Shown piece by piece: positions 31,696 through 64,000 of a DNA stretch of 64,000 nt. The notes under the pieces are model-generated. The model worked only from the letters and a program-made list of their open reading frames with translations. It was not told the origin of the DNA and made no database searches. How positions within the stretch are numbered: position 1 is the first letter of the stretch; every line of letters begins with the position of its first letter. This stretch comes from Liriodendron chinense (lineage: Eukaryota; Streptophyta; Magnoliopsida; Magnoliales; Magnoliaceae). Where the stretch lies: assembly GCA_003013855.2 (NCBI GenBank), contig PVNU02000853.1:2728001-2792000 (forward strand). The letters are read 5' to 3'. Made by a program: the position numbers and the translations under genes.

Positions 31696-34382
31696 GTCAA
31701 TGTGAGACCCGAGACCCCGAAATCTGGTTCGTACACTAGATAACCATTGACCGTAAGTCCATTAGCCCCAAGAATATTGTGACTTGATCGTAATGTTGTT
31801 CTGTTATCGAGCTGCAAGCCGCATTTCAACCCGATGTCCGAATTTTAATATACAAACTTAAAATTAAACAATCTGAGTAATGACAATTATGTCTTTATTT
31901 TATCCGGAGGTGGGCCATCATCGAGTTTTCAAAATTCGTTAGGTCCGAGAGCCAAGCCGTTGCGACCGTAGTCGAGTTACGGAACTACTGGCGAAAATAC
32001 TATGTCAATATGACATCCGAATTATAAGTTATGAATAGATATGTACATGTATATTTTGATAAAATAACTCAAATGACCTCGACTTTTTCAAAATCCTTGG
32101 AATACTTTATTTCAAATCACCTAAATAACATTTTTCTATTGCCACCATAAGCTTAAACTTCTCAAAAACATCACAAAACACCCCTCCAACCCCTTTTTTC
32201 TAGACAAAAGTCAATTTTAAAACCATTTTCAAGTTTAGAATCATAAAAACCCTTAATTAACAACCCATTTCCAGCACTCTCTTCTTTCAGCCCTTCTCTT
32301 TCTAAAACTTTCCTCAAGTGGAGACACCTTTCTTTGTTTCATAGAAAACCCAAAAATCTGGCCATGCACTTATATCATTGTGTCATGAGAAGCCTAAGGT
32401 GAGTGCAGAGGCTAAAAAGAGTAGCTTAAGAAGTTGAAGGAAGAAGTTGAGGGAAGAAGAAGAAGAAAATGAAGTAAAAGCCGAGTTTGAAATCCAATCC
32501 TCCAATTGTTACATGTGAGTGTATAGATTAGGAGCACGCATATGTGTGCATTAGATTACTTGAAAACCCTATAGAAGAATAGACTTTCTAGTCCATGGCT
32601 ATTGAGAGAGCTTTGAATTGCCCCACTAATAGCTATAATGCTGGATTTTCTGATTTGGTTGGTGAGGCTATTGATTGAAGATTGGATGATAGAGATGAAC
32701 TTGGAAAAAGGGTCATGGGAGAAGCTATGCAAAATCAACCCATCATGGCCCCATCTCCACCATCAATTAAACCATCCATGTGGCCCACACCCAAAGGATG
32801 CATATGTTTTAGTTTTGTTTGAATTCATAAGTATTTCCATCGGTTTGACAAAATGTTTGAAAGAGTTGTCCTTCCTCCTTTTGTTGTAGCTAACTCTTGA
32901 GAAAAAGCATGCTTGTGCCATTAAGTCTTATAGCGGAATGAATCCCGGGTTGGATTTAGATTGGCTGAGTCATGTGCATATTATATGCATGGTTCATAGC
33001 TTGTTGTATCATTACATGATTGAGAGTAAATGATTCATATCATGGTATGATGATCATAGTGGGTTGTGTTGCTACACACGATGTGTCTATGATTAGTATG
33101 TGAACCGTCTAAATACAAGATGCATTACATGACACCCCTATGAAAAACTTAAATTCATGAGGAGACCACATGAGGAAGGTCGTCCTATGCTTACCTTAAA
33201 AACATAACATAGTGTGATTGTGTGGACTTATGCATCAAGTGATTATAAATGCAATGAAATATACCTTGATATGACTTGAGTTGGATACCACATTGGAAAT
33301 GTATAATTTGATAGGACATGATTAGAGGGTCCTGGGTGAAAGTCCCTAAACCCCGATTAGTACCATTAGGAGTGACCAATGCCTACACTGGGTGCAAGAA
33401 CAGAGCGCTGGAATGCCGAAATACCAAAGTAGGCAGCGACTCCCACCAACGCGTGTTAATTAGTTGAGAGGTTTGACCTGACCTGCTTATGGGCAAGCAA
33501 AGATAGGTTGTGTGTGACAAGCTCGTAAATTGTCCACTATCATTTTGTTAGGCGACTTATGACTTCTCGTTGTTAGGCAGATAGTGAGGTTTAATAAAAG
33601 TGGGTTAGACTAGTTCAGCCCTTAAACTATGTAGTCTTACCTCTGCAGTTGACTACGGTGGTAAAGCCTATACAAGTGGGTAGCAATCATATGCGAGTTC
33701 CACCTTTGTTTTAAACCTTGGTGATCCAATTGGGTAATGTGAAAAGTTGTGGAAACGTTGATAGAGTAAGTATGTTACAAGTGGGTAGAAGTCCCACCTT
33801 TGTAACGAAAAATTGATATAAATAAGAATGATATGGAACATGGAAAGTGGCATAATGCATTGTATCTTTATTTTATTGTTATTGGCCCGGTAGGCCTGTG
33901 CATTGTATGAGCATAACATGAAGCATATGCATTTTTACTGCACACACGCACTCACTGGGCTTAGTAGCTCAAGGCTTCATTTCTAGTTTTTTTTTTTACA
34001 GGTGAGAGTAGAGAGCTGCGGGAGTAGAGGTTGCAGACTCCAGTTGTCCTTTTTTGTTTTGTACATATCAATGTATATATTTTTTGTACTACCCTATATA
34101 TGTACATCAGGTATAGTAGATATGACATAGTTTATGTTTTGGTTTTCCTTGGTGTGCTCAGTTGTATACAGTTACACATGTTGAATATGATGCAAGTTCT
34201 GAGAAATGATAAATGTTTGTTGTCTTTACTTTCAGAAATCCTCATTGTAGAGCCCCGCTTATGGGACTTAGCATGTGATAGTTAGAAGTCCCAAAATCAG
34301 AGTTCTACAGAGGCTGTCAGCCTAAATTTAGTATACAGTTACCACAGGTTACCGACACTAAATTTAGGGGCATGAGAGTCAA
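31696..34382 (+). mobile_element. Long solo LTR (2,677 bp) with TSDs
   Basis: 31701-34377 begins TGTGAGACCC and ends GGGGCATGAGA (terminal CA decayed to GA). It is flanked by GTCAA at 31696-31700 and 34378-34382. TGTGAGACCC...GGGGCRTGACA termini are familiar from long gypsy LTRs in plants (from memory). It has no coding sequence. A CACACGCACTCACTGGGCTTAG block near 33943 recurs in diverged form near 38400 inside another LTR-like region. Confidence 0.7.
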
Positions 34383-35647
34383 ACCTAGTTGTGCTTCAAG
34401 CTGAGTCGAGTCGAGTCGAGCTTGGGCCAGCTCAAACTCGACTCAAAAAAAATTTGAGCTCAATAAGACAGCTCGACTCGGCTTGAACCCAATTTTGAGC
34501 CAAGCCGAGTTGAGCGAGTTAAGCAAGCGTGTCCAGGCTCTAGCTCAGATGAACCGCATCTAAGGCAATAGTAGGGATTGACGTCCACTGTTAAAACCTT
34601 CTTGGGCCCACACTGATTTATATTTGATCTCTCAACCTGGGCAGGTGGGGCCCACCGTGACTCCATCATGATGTACATATTGGCAGTCTTTCCTAGTGAA
34701 AGGTTGGGCTGGTTTTAGGCTTGTGGTGAATCTGCAGATGCTAAAGGTTTACCCCAGGTGGCCCACCATTTTTGGCCATGGGAAAGGCCCAAGGCCTTGG
34801 TGGGCCTACCAAAAATGAGATAGATCCTGAGTTCAGGCAGACTGTAGTATGGGGACAAGGCCTCAATGATATCTTATTTTCCACCCATCTGGGGCCCACT
34901 GTAGAGTCCTACCATGATACACGTGTGATATCCAGGTGGCCCACCGTATTTGATCAAGGAAATGGGCCACGGGTCTTGTTGGGCCCCAACAGAATAAATC
35001 ACAACATCCGACAAGTTATTTCACGCAGTGAGTCCCACTGTGGGGTTCCCACCTTGAAGTATGTAGAGAATCCACGTTGTCCATCCATCTGACAGATCAT
35101 TTGAGTGCGTAGGGCCTGGTTTTAGTGCACCACACCAAGGTAAACAGTGTTGTTTAAACGCTTACTCTCCAAAGCTTCCTAAGGCACACTGTTATTTACC
35201 ATGCAAACTAGTTCGTGGGGCCGTTGTGTGGACGTCAGTCATTATGTTGTATTTCTCATATCCAACCTGACCTATTGCAAGAGCCACCATGATGTTGTGA
35301 TTTATTCACGCCTGTGCATCTGCTGGTCAGCGGGTTTGTCCCGCTGTTGCAGCCCACCTTGTTGATTTGTTGGATATTCTTATCGTCCATCCATTTCAAC
35401 AACTCATTTTAGTGCTTGATCCAAAACATGAGGCTGATCCGTAGCCCGGGTTGACCACTCCATTCGAGACAGTGTTGATTGTGTGCCCACCGTTGGTATT
35501 ATCCTTGAGGTCCACCGCGATGTCTCTAAGGGTCTGCCATGATGCATGTGTTATATGTCCATGTCACCAACTGTTTTACCATATCATTTCAGGGCATGAG
35601 CCCAATAATGGAGCAATTAGTGGACCACTAGGCCGATAACAATGGGC
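34383..35647. repeat. GAGTCGAGTCGAG repeat and several filler modules
   Basis: 34396-34525 is a CTCGACTCG/CGAGTCGAG inverted-repeat fragment related to the element at 48399-48893. From 34620 on, pieces of the palindromic filler repeat lie end to end (GGCCCACCGTGACTCCATCATG, CCCACCGTATTTG, CCACCATGATG). No gene. Confidence 0.6.
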
Positions 35648-36169
35648 ATGATGTTTAGGGCTGTAAATGGGTCATCGACCCGATGGGTACCTAAACCCAA
35701 CCCATTTACACTGCACCCAGACCCAACACATTTGTTAACTGGTACAGGTATGGGTCCAAGAACAGACCCAATTGCTAAATGGGTCTGGATCTGGTTTCAT
35801 TTATATTAGGCCCTACCTGACCCGACCGACCCCATTTAGTAAATGGGCGGGTTTGGTTTATGTTCCAAGGGACCCATCCGGGCCCGGACCCGTCAAGACC
35901 CGATTTTAAACAGAGTAAAAATATTTGCATACCAGATCTAGACTTGGACCCATTAGACTCGACCCATTTATAGACTCAGACTCATTAGACCTGTCCCATT
36001 TTTAAATGGGTTTGATGGGGTTGACTCATACCCAACCCAAGCCCAAACCCGCCCATTTAGTAAAAGGGTCTGGGTCAAAAATTTGGACCCAGAACCATTT
36101 AGTAAATGGGCGGGTCTGATTTTGGCTAAACCCTTCCCAAACCCCACCATTTACAACCCTAATGATGTT
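35648..36169. mobile_element. hAT-like MITE (506 bp) with 8-bp TSDs
   Basis: 35656-36161 has termini TAGGGCTGTAAATGGG and CCATTTACAACCCTA (inverted repeats). It is flanked by perfect ATGATGTT duplications at 35648-35655 and 36162-36169. The interior is rich in GACCCA/TGGGTC. It has no ORF and is a non-autonomous DNA transposon. Confidence 0.88.
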
Positions 36170-36778
36170 GCCCACCGATGGAACCTTTTCGGGGCCGACT
36201 TGACATATGGCTTGAGCCTATGCCATGGGCCCACTTGATGTATTGGTTGTATCTGTATTGTGGGCCTACTTTATTGTATACATTGTATTGGACCACGCCA
36301 TAGTTGCCTTTGCCCTACCTTTTGCACACCATTTGGTAGTCGTTCTTAGTATGTTTAAGCCCACCTTTGTATATGCTTGTTGAGTGGGTTTGTTGGCTTG
36401 AAAGCCCAATAAAGTATATCCTTGTAGGGCCTATTATACCCTGATTCAAGTGGCCCTTGCCTCTTGTGCATGGTGTATTTTATTTAGCTAGATGTGGCAT
36501 TTTTCCGTATGTTGGTATGGCATTTTTCCTTATTCAAGTCATTCACCTTACGTTGATGCGGCACTTCCTCTATAGTGATACAGAACTTACTATATGCTTG
36601 ATGTAACATTACTTATACATTTAGCATTGCTCGTAAGCCTATTATAACATTGCCCTTAAACTTGATGCCGACATTACACACCTCATGCATAGTGGTTATA
36701 TGACTGTACATTATCATATTTCATCTGCATTACGTGTATATGACTTGGATGATGATTTGATCATGGTTGAGTACAATT
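36170..36778. other. Gene-free spacer
   Basis: Low-complexity T/G-rich text with repeated short phrases (GGGCCTA, TTGTAT, GATGCGGCA/TGATGTGGC). No gene or element end recognised. Confidence 0.4.
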
Positions 36779-38769
36779 AGATCTGGGACGCTTTCCAGCA
36801 GGTAGCGCCCGTACTAGCCAATGGACTATGGTTGGTACTCGTGATATGGTTTTAACTTGCCTATGCATGGCAAGGTTTGCATTGGATGACCCTATAACTT
36901 AGGGCATTTCAGGGAACTCGTATGAGATGGGGCTACCTTGCAGGTATGCGTGACTTACATGACATGGTTGCATAACTCAGATTATAAACCCATGCGCGTA
37001 CGCATTTGCATGAGGTGCTTGCATCTACACCCTAGCAGCATCAAGGTTGTAGCTTACACCCTGACACATGAGGGACGTGGGAGGTCGATCATCGTCTTCA
37101 TCACCGGTAATTTCTCAAATCCACGAGAAGAAATAAAGGGATAAAAATGAAATTAATTCTAAAGAAATTATAAGATAATTGATTGAATACTTAAAACAGG
37201 ATTACAACGCATATAAATAGAAAATTAAGCCCTAGGTAAAGTATCATACTCCAACTCAAACTCAAACTCCTAGAAAACGCGACTTACTATTTATAGAAGC
37301 CTCTCAATCCTACTAAAACTCATGAGTTTCAGTCAAAAAAAGAAAGTTTTCAAATAGGCCCAACCACTTTGTTCTATTAATTATTCTAAGCCCTTTTCAT
37401 GTTGGGCACAAACTCTAAAACGCCACGGATTAAAAGTTATGATCGAAACAAAACTTATTATAAATAGTAAAATTGAAATAAAACTAAGCTAATGACCGTC
37501 GATCTGGTCGAATCTCGCAATTCTGGCGTAAAAAACCCAGTTTAGCAAGGTTGGTTGGCTAAAGTAGCTCGAGCTACCCCAAAATCATATATTGTATGTC
37601 CAAAAACTTATTCCGAATTGTGAGATACGACCGTTTTACGGTCCTAATGGTCCAGATCATTTCCGACCCGGTCAGTCTTCTTTTGGTCCATCTGGGCCAT
37701 GAAATAATCGGCGACCCTCTCTACATCACACCCTAGCGACATCAGAGTTGTAACCACCGCAGCTTTTCCATGACTGGCATATATGAATATGGACACTTGA
37801 AATATATTCTGAGCGCTTAGGTGCTAGGATGTCCTTAGGTGACAGTCTCTAAATCCTGTGGCGGCAAGATGCTCTAATGTCTAAAACGAATGGATTACAG
37901 GCTCACAAGTACCGAATACCAGTAGGCCGCATCTTCCATTATATCGAGATCAGTTAGAATGGGGTACGACCTAACCTGCCTAGAGTGTGTAGAGGCGATT
38001 AAGATCTAGTCTGACCAACTCGGAAATGGGTCCTCTACTGGTGAGCCCAGTGGGCATTAGCTTTACCACCGACGAGGCGAGTAGTGATATCTCTTACTAT
38101 TGCAATGATTGTGCATTGCAGACTAGTGCTTGTTTATTAGACCCTAGTGATATTCTAATTGAAAATTGTACTGAGATGTGGATTAGACAATTTGATTGAT
38201 ATGTTTGCATTGCATCGTTGTATATAACATTCAACCTGGTTGGCCTTCCTATAACATATATGTATATCCTTAGTATGGTTGGTTGCTCGTATAGACATTG
38301 GCATGATTGGCCCTCCATCTTTGTTGCTTACTATGATATATATATATATATATATTAGTATTAATATTGATGCAATACATCTGTCATATGCATTGTGCAC
38401 ACACACATGCACTCTACTGGACTTCATGTAGAAGCTCATGGACATTTGCTCATGTAATTCAAGATATGTTAGAGCGCAATTATGGTGATGTTAGAGCACG
38501 CTCCTTATTTATGCTTTGACGATCTTACATATTTCCGTTTATCAACATTGTATGCAATCTTGTATGGTGGTGATGTATGATGCTTGTGGAATTCTTTTAG
38601 TTATGCTCAACTATTAAAGTTTCTCTGAAATCTTTCTTGTGGAACACCGCGTTCGGAACTTGGTTTATGGGCACTGAATGCCGAAATCAGGATTCTCAAA
38701 GGTTTTTCGCACCTGATTAGAATTATGGCAAATGGGCATCAGGAACTGAATTTGGAGCATGACAAGATC
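36779..38769 (+). mobile_element. Candidate LTR (1,981 bp) containing another nested LTR
   Basis: 36784-38764 starts TGGGACGC and ends GGAGCATGACA. It is flanked by AGATC on both sides (36779-36783, 38765-38769). The last 900 bases resemble the 3' part of the solo LTR at 31701-34377. The left boundary is less certain, since the related LTR is longer. A 667-bp LTR is nested at 37062-37728. Confidence 0.45.
37057..37733 (-). mobile_element. Nested solo LTR (667 bp) with TSDs
   Basis: 37062-37728 starts TGACAC and ends CATCA. It is flanked by CACCC at 37057-37061 and 37729-37733. A minus-strand TATA box (TATAAATA, 37288-37295) fixes the orientation. Removal restores a 33-bp tandem duplication (ACACCCTAGC...GTTGTA) of the surrounding sequence. 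No ORF. Confidence 0.8.
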
Positions 38770-40150
38770 ACTCTTATAAAAGAAAGGAGAAAAAAAAAGA
38801 AAAGAGATCAAGGAAGAAAAAAGTGGCCAAATGTATTAAAAGAGATTAATCTTTGAAGAAAAAAGAAAAAAAAATGGAGGAAAATATAGTTAAAAAGAAG
38901 CATCAGTTGAAGACACATGGCCATCTCTTTCTTCAAAGAATGTTGGGTTTCTATTGTCACCCCTTACATCTTCAGCAATATACACATTTACCATTACCTA
39001 CCATATATCCATTCTCATACACTCTACTGCTTTTTTCCTTTTTATTTCATTAGATAAGAGCATCTACTCAACTATAACTAAGGCTGGGCACCCTGCTCCC
39101 ATGGTTGTGGACTTAGCTAGTCCATTCTAATTATTTATTTGTTTTCTTTTAGAACTACATTTCCACCAAAGAAAATTCTTGAATCTGATAAAGTAGAAAA
39201 CGCACGTCAATATGGGTGGAGAAGGGTACCAACTTGCTTCCTTCTCCGCCACCAAAGCCCTTACTCAATACGGCCATAGACCAACCACAAGTGTCACTCA
39301 AGTTGGAGAGTCTTAAGTCAATACCACCAACCCTACATGCCCATCAAAAAATGGGAAGCTGGAAGTGATATCGCTCGAGGTGCGCGAGCATTTGTAGTTG
39401 GACATTTGAATCTTGCAAAAGATGGAACACACCATGAGATCATACTTCATAGAAAAAAATCAAGGAAAATATCCAAATAGCATGTCTTATTCTTTTAATA
39501 ATCCATATTTATAGCAATGAAATACTTATTACTCCTTCCCAAAATGATATATAATCGATTGCAAATATCTATAATCTTTCTCCTTTATAAAGGACTTGAA
39601 ATTCCTTGCTTACATGTCATTTGAAAGTGCTTTACCAGAAACACGACAGTAACAAAAAAGTAATCAGTAGTGTGTAAACTATAAAAATGGGTCAAAGTGG
39701 ACTGGCCACACTAACACTTCCATATAATAACTACTCTACCAAAGGTGATCATATTACAAGATTAGCTTCAGGTATGCCCATCGATATTTTGAAAGCCAAA
39801 TAACCAACATGGTTCTGAGGTTGGAAGAACCAGTTACACCATAATGTCAGTTGTCCATTGATTTTGACGGTGGTGGACTGAGTTGGTGAGCCTGATTTTT
39901 GGACACCTTGGGTTGTACAACCATCGTGATAAGGAAGAAATAACGAGACACTTAAGTTGCATGTACACTGGATCACTGCCATTTGCATAATTGAAACTTG
40001 AATATTTTATGCATGTGTCAAGTCAATGATCAAATAAACCCTCATAATGAGGTGGATTAAAGGTGCATATGATATTGTAGCTCAAATGTTCAATTTAAAA
40101 TGTTTTTCCCCACTCACTCATAAGTTACACATGTAGGCGAGAAAAGACGT
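38770..40150. other. Gene-free AT-rich intergenic DNA
   Basis: Purine-rich tracts near 38780-38880, then unique-looking sequence. No conserved coding frame; short open frames here have no recognisable domain. Confidence 0.5.
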
Positions 40151-40155
40151 ATCAA

Positions 40156-40580
40156 ATAACCACCACCTCTAAAAGCTCGAATTGCTAGAGGAGGGTATAT
40201 CAATGTATATTGAGGGACTTAACACTTCCCCAAACATGCAAGGTGGAACTTCGCATTGTAACATAATGAGCAAGGGTGGAGGGTTAGACTGGGCTTGATT
40301 TCCCATTAATGTATATTAAGGAACTTAACACTTTCTCACACGTGCAGGGTGAAACTCTGCACAGGAACATACTGGTCAAATTTGGAGGGACACTTACACT
40401 ATAAACAGGCCGGGCTTGATTTCCTAGTCCCCAGACATGATTTTCTTGGACTCTAATGAGAGAATATATTACGGAGTCTTAGGATTTGAACAGAAGACTC
40501 TCTGCTCTAATACTAAATCAAATAACTACTTGCTCTAAAAGCTAGAGCTGCTGGAGGATGGCATATCAATGTATATTGAG
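40156..40580. repeat. Repeat with about 68-bp direct ends and partial internal duplication
   Basis: The block AAATAACnAC...CTCTAAAAGCT...GAGG..TATATCAATGTATATTGAGGGACT occurs at 40156-40223 and, diverged, at 40510-40580. Between them TATATTRAGGRACTTAACACTT and the following 80 bases are duplicated (from about 40210 and 40310). The minus strand near 40490 reads CTGTTCAAATCC, close to a pol III B box. Possibly a SINE-like or solo-terminus repeat; family not certain. Confidence 0.5.
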
Positions 40581-41099
40581 GGACTCAAATAAATTTGATG
40601 AATTTGTTTGTATTCGGCATATATGTATTGTTCATGGAATGGAGGACCCATCTCATTTCTTGACAAGGTCATTATTTGATGTTTAATGCAAACATCCAAA
40701 CAACTAAATAAAAAAAATCTTTACATCGTTGGAATTATCACATGCAAGGTTTCAACAAAACTGGATTATTTAGAAATCTATTTCTAAAATGGCTTGATTT
40801 TTTTATATCTTCATTTAACGTACGTTGCTTTTAATTTATAAGCATATTAAGAAAATAATTAATACTCAACATGTAGCCATGATGATAATAAATTTACGAA
40901 GGATATTAGTGGAAATGGTAGGCAAAGAAATTCTGATGTTGGAAGGACTTAATTCAAAGTAATAAATTAAGACGGAGTAGATGAAGCCACACGTCAATAT
41001 TGAGGGGAAAAAAAAATCTGGAGTCGCACTGCGTCTTACAGATGGAAGAACCCATATTGTAAATAACAAGTTCACCTAAGAATATAGTCTTACGTGTGT
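40581..41099. other. Gene-free spacer
   Basis: AT-rich with no recognisable feature. Confidence 0.5.
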
Positions 41100-41625
41100 G
41101 TCTATGAGGTCAGAATTATGAGAACTTCCCATGAGGTCAAGCTCTATGGGCCCATTAAGATGTCCTGAACATCCACACTATTAATTAGATGGGTACCCTC
41201 TAGATTATGGGATGTCCCAGAAATCAGCATATCCAAAACTCAGGTGGGCCACACCATCTAAAACCATGTAAAATCATGCCTAAAACATCTAAAATCACTT
41301 GATGGGGCTCACTTGAGTTTTAGAATGACCTGAAATTTGGCGTGACCCCTAGTCCAAGTGAGACGCACACAGTAGATGGGTTAGATGTCTGAACCACATA
41401 TCAGTGGGCCCTATAACAATCAGGAAGGTTTCAATGGGTGGGTATCCACTCTCACCTTGGAAGGGTGCATCTATGGTGTGGCCCACCTAAGTCATGGATT
41501 GGCCGATTCTTAGGCCCATAGCCTACCAAGGAAGGGTGCATTAATTAATGGCATGGATGTGAGTGGGACCCACATAGCTCCAGCTCACGGGAAGCTCCCA
41601 TGAGGTCAACCTCAGAACCTTTTCC
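41100..41625. repeat. Second palindromic repeat family, copy 1
   Basis: Arms CCCATGAGGTCAAGCTCTATGGGCCC (left) and GGGACCCACATAGCTCCAGC...CCATGAGGTCAACCTC (right) are inverted, with a centre including GTGGGCCACACCATC and CACACAGTAGATGGG. A related copy is at 47140-47600. Confidence 0.6.
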
Positions 41626-41801
41626 ATATATAAAGAATATCCATTTAAGTACGTTCTTCAACTCGAAATTTAAGTAGTTATTGTCACGATCCTAAGACTA
41701 ATGTCATAAACGTCTATGGAAAGGAGAGAACGAAACTCATAAAATATACCTATAATAAAATATTTAGTATTCATAGAGCTCTGAGTTAGTACCACTACTA
41801 A

Positions 41802-41804
<3 letters not shown>

Positions 41805-41875
<71 letters not shown>
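41805..41875. repeat. (TA)n microsatellite
   Basis: About 35 TA dinucleotides. Confidence 0.95.
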
Positions 41876-41878
<3 letters not shown>

Positions 41879-43007
41879 TACATAGCTATGAACTGGACAG
41901 AATCAAATTCTTCCGAGCCAGGGGGAATTAATACAATCGCACCCAAACCCATGGGCACATGCACCACAAGTGTGCGAAAGAAAATACCCAAATGGGGTCC
42001 ACTTGATCATGATGCGGCAGCATCCAAAAACCCACTTCCTTTTATTCTATTGTTTCGTTTTTTTTTTCTTTTTATTATTGTTTTTATGTTAGAAATATAT
42101 GCTATTATGATTTTCTACTTCATAGGTTTCCTATGTTTACAAAATCTAGGTTCTACTAGAATTCTCTTATAGCAAGGGATACTTATCTTCAGATACTCCG
42201 CATCATGCTGGAAATATTTCAAGAAAACCTTGTATGCCTAACAAATAATTTATAAGACATTTCAAGGCACCTTGTAAGCCTATCCTTAAATTTCAAAGGA
42301 AACCTTGTAACCCATCCACCATGCTTAAATGCCCTAGTTTCTAAGTCTTGCTGTCTCATATTGCAAAAACGCATACAGCTACAACAGGAACAAAACGTTG
42401 AAGGGTGCGCTCCAATGCAAATACCAGATACAATTGTAGTTATTAATCTAATAAAATGGAAATAAGCAATGAATAATTTGAGGGTCCAAATCACAATCAT
42501 ATTACTTCCCAATCCGAGGGCTACTTCCTCGATAGATTCTAGTAAACATCACAAATTTCATCTACTTCCTAAATACATTCCAGTAAACATCACAAATTTC
42601 ATCTACTTCCTCAATGCATTCTAGTAAACATAAAAAATTTCATCATCTAATCTTTCACTAAGCTGAACCTTCACAATTCAATTCACTTGTGCATACAAAT
42701 GCAGCCTGTAAAAGAAGAGACTTGACGAAAAAACGGATATCCTGCTAAAACGGGCAAACACCCCAAACAAGAGCTTTTTATTACTTCTTTTCATGTCCCA
42801 TACAAAATTCTCACCACCCAAAAGAAGTAACACAACTATCGCAAAAAAACCCTTTATTCCCACTCCATTTATCCCTAACCTCAAAAGAATGATGTGAACA
42901 TGAAGATCCTGTAAACCTGCACATACTATCCCTTTCCCCACTAAAAGGAAAGATGAAAAAAGAAAATTGAAAATTCTGTCCAAGAAGAAGATGATAGTGA
43001 CACCAAT
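41876..43007 (-). other. 3' flank and probable 3' UTR of the exonuclease gene
   Basis: The minus strand downstream of the stop at 43008 contains AATAAA-type signals (GGAATAAAGGG near 42855; AGTAATAAAAAGC near 42785). The transcript end is probably near 42680-42850. Beyond that, no gene is recognised. Confidence 0.45.
42521..42643. repeat. 41-bp minisatellite, three units
   Basis: Three units of CTACTTCCTnnATnnATTC followed by YAGTAAACATCACAAATTTCAT, period 41, just beyond the exonuclease gene's 3' end. Confidence 0.88.
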
Positions 43008-63424
<20,417 letters not shown>

Positions 63425-63546
63425 GGGTGGAAAATAGAAACCTCTGGAAACCCTTCACCCTTTTTCCTTCCTTGAAATGGAAATACGATAGGCGGGAAAA
63501 GAAAAAACAGAAAGCAGAGAGAATGACAATAACGCCGTGCAACGTG

Positions 63547-63554
63547 TTTTTATA
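63547..63554 (-). promoter_or_regulatory. REX4: TATA box of the REX4-like gene
   Basis: The minus strand reads GTTATAAAAACAC about 123 bp upstream of the ATG at 63424, implying a 5' UTR of roughly 90 bases. Confidence 0.6.
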
Positions 63555-63689
63555 ACTGTTACCAGCTTGCACTCTGTGTCAGTCTGACGGTGGTTTCTGA
63601 TAAACGGACGTCGATTCCTGCCTGGTGACGAGATATATCCTGATGCGATTTGGCCGGTGACCCCAGCACCAGCCAGCTAGCTAGCTGTG

Positions 63690-64000
63690 TCAAAGCTATG
63701 TGGGCTCACCATGATGTATGTATTTTATCCTCACCATCCATCGATTTTGCCAGCTAACTTTTGAAATAACCACAAAAATGAGTCAAATCGGAAGCTCAAG
63801 TGAACCACACTAGGCTTGAGGAGAAAGGAGGTGAAACGGGTTGCTTTATTATGTTTGGCATCATGGATTTGATGAGAAGTGGATTTGAGAGGAATCTAGG
63901 AGAACTCAAAATGACACATTTAGCCCTTTTTCAAATCCTAAAAAAAAAAAGGTGGGATTTGAGGAGAAATCCTTCCCAACAGTGGCCCACCGTCATGTGT
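63690..64000. repeat. Filler-repeat arm upstream of the gene
   Basis: CTCACCATGATGTATGTA...CCATCCATCGATTTTGCCAG matches one arm of the palindromic module and breaks off near 63810. The rest has no recognisable feature. Confidence 0.55.

Noticed and set aside
31377..31829. Open frame with a long Tyr-Ile run, and similar frames at 41764-41991 and 47477-47806
   Set aside because: These translate (TA)n and (CT)n microsatellites.
42219..42512. 97-codon minus-strand frame downstream of the exonuclease gene
   Set aside because: No domain, no splice or promoter context; probably chance within 3' flanking DNA.

Overview
This window is nuclear DNA from a flowering plant. It contains GT-AG introns, plant-type LTR retrotransposons (Ty1/copia and Ty3/gypsy-Tat), pentatricopeptide-repeat (PPR) gene remnants, and very dense MITEs. 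A palindromic filler repeat (core CACCATGATGTATGTG) recurs throughout. From memory that repeat is common in magnoliid genomes, so a magnoliid is my best guess, but this is inference and not shown by the sequence.

Layout. (1) 1-16.45 kb is nested transposon territory. It has an LTR end at the window edge, a decayed minus-strand copia RT/RNase H fragment, and a PPR pseudogene on the minus strand. A 13.1-kb Tat-type gypsy element (2538-15667, target duplication ACATG) splits the PPR pseudogene. The Tat element carries gag-pol with dual RNase H, an antisense three-exon gene, an inverted duplication plus captured host DNA inside gag, and a foreign 2.0-kb solo LTR inside its reverse transcriptase. 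(2) 16.45-30 kb is palindromic filler repeats split by a 1.6-kb solo LTR (17431-19015) and an 8.2-kb pol-less copia-like element (19101-27278). That element keeps a broken gag and a second ORF, and has unequal LTRs. (3) 30-31 kb holds a second copy of the same PPR pseudogene. (4) 31-42 kb is gene-free: microsatellites, solo LTRs (one nested in another), hAT MITEs and filler repeats. (5) 43008-63424 is one apparently intact host gene on the minus strand, a zinc-finger DEDDh 3'-5' exonuclease of the RNA exonuclease 4 (REX4/REXO4) type. It has seven exons encoding 369 residues spread over 20.4 kb. Its 12.0-, 3.4- and 3.4-kb introns are filled with MITEs, a LINE fragment and simple repeats.

The exonuclease gene is the only complete host gene I can support. 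Everything else is transposon-derived, pseudogenic or non-coding. I found no rRNA, tRNA, organelle insertion or CRISPR. All assignments come from reading the sequence and remembered family motifs; nothing was searched.
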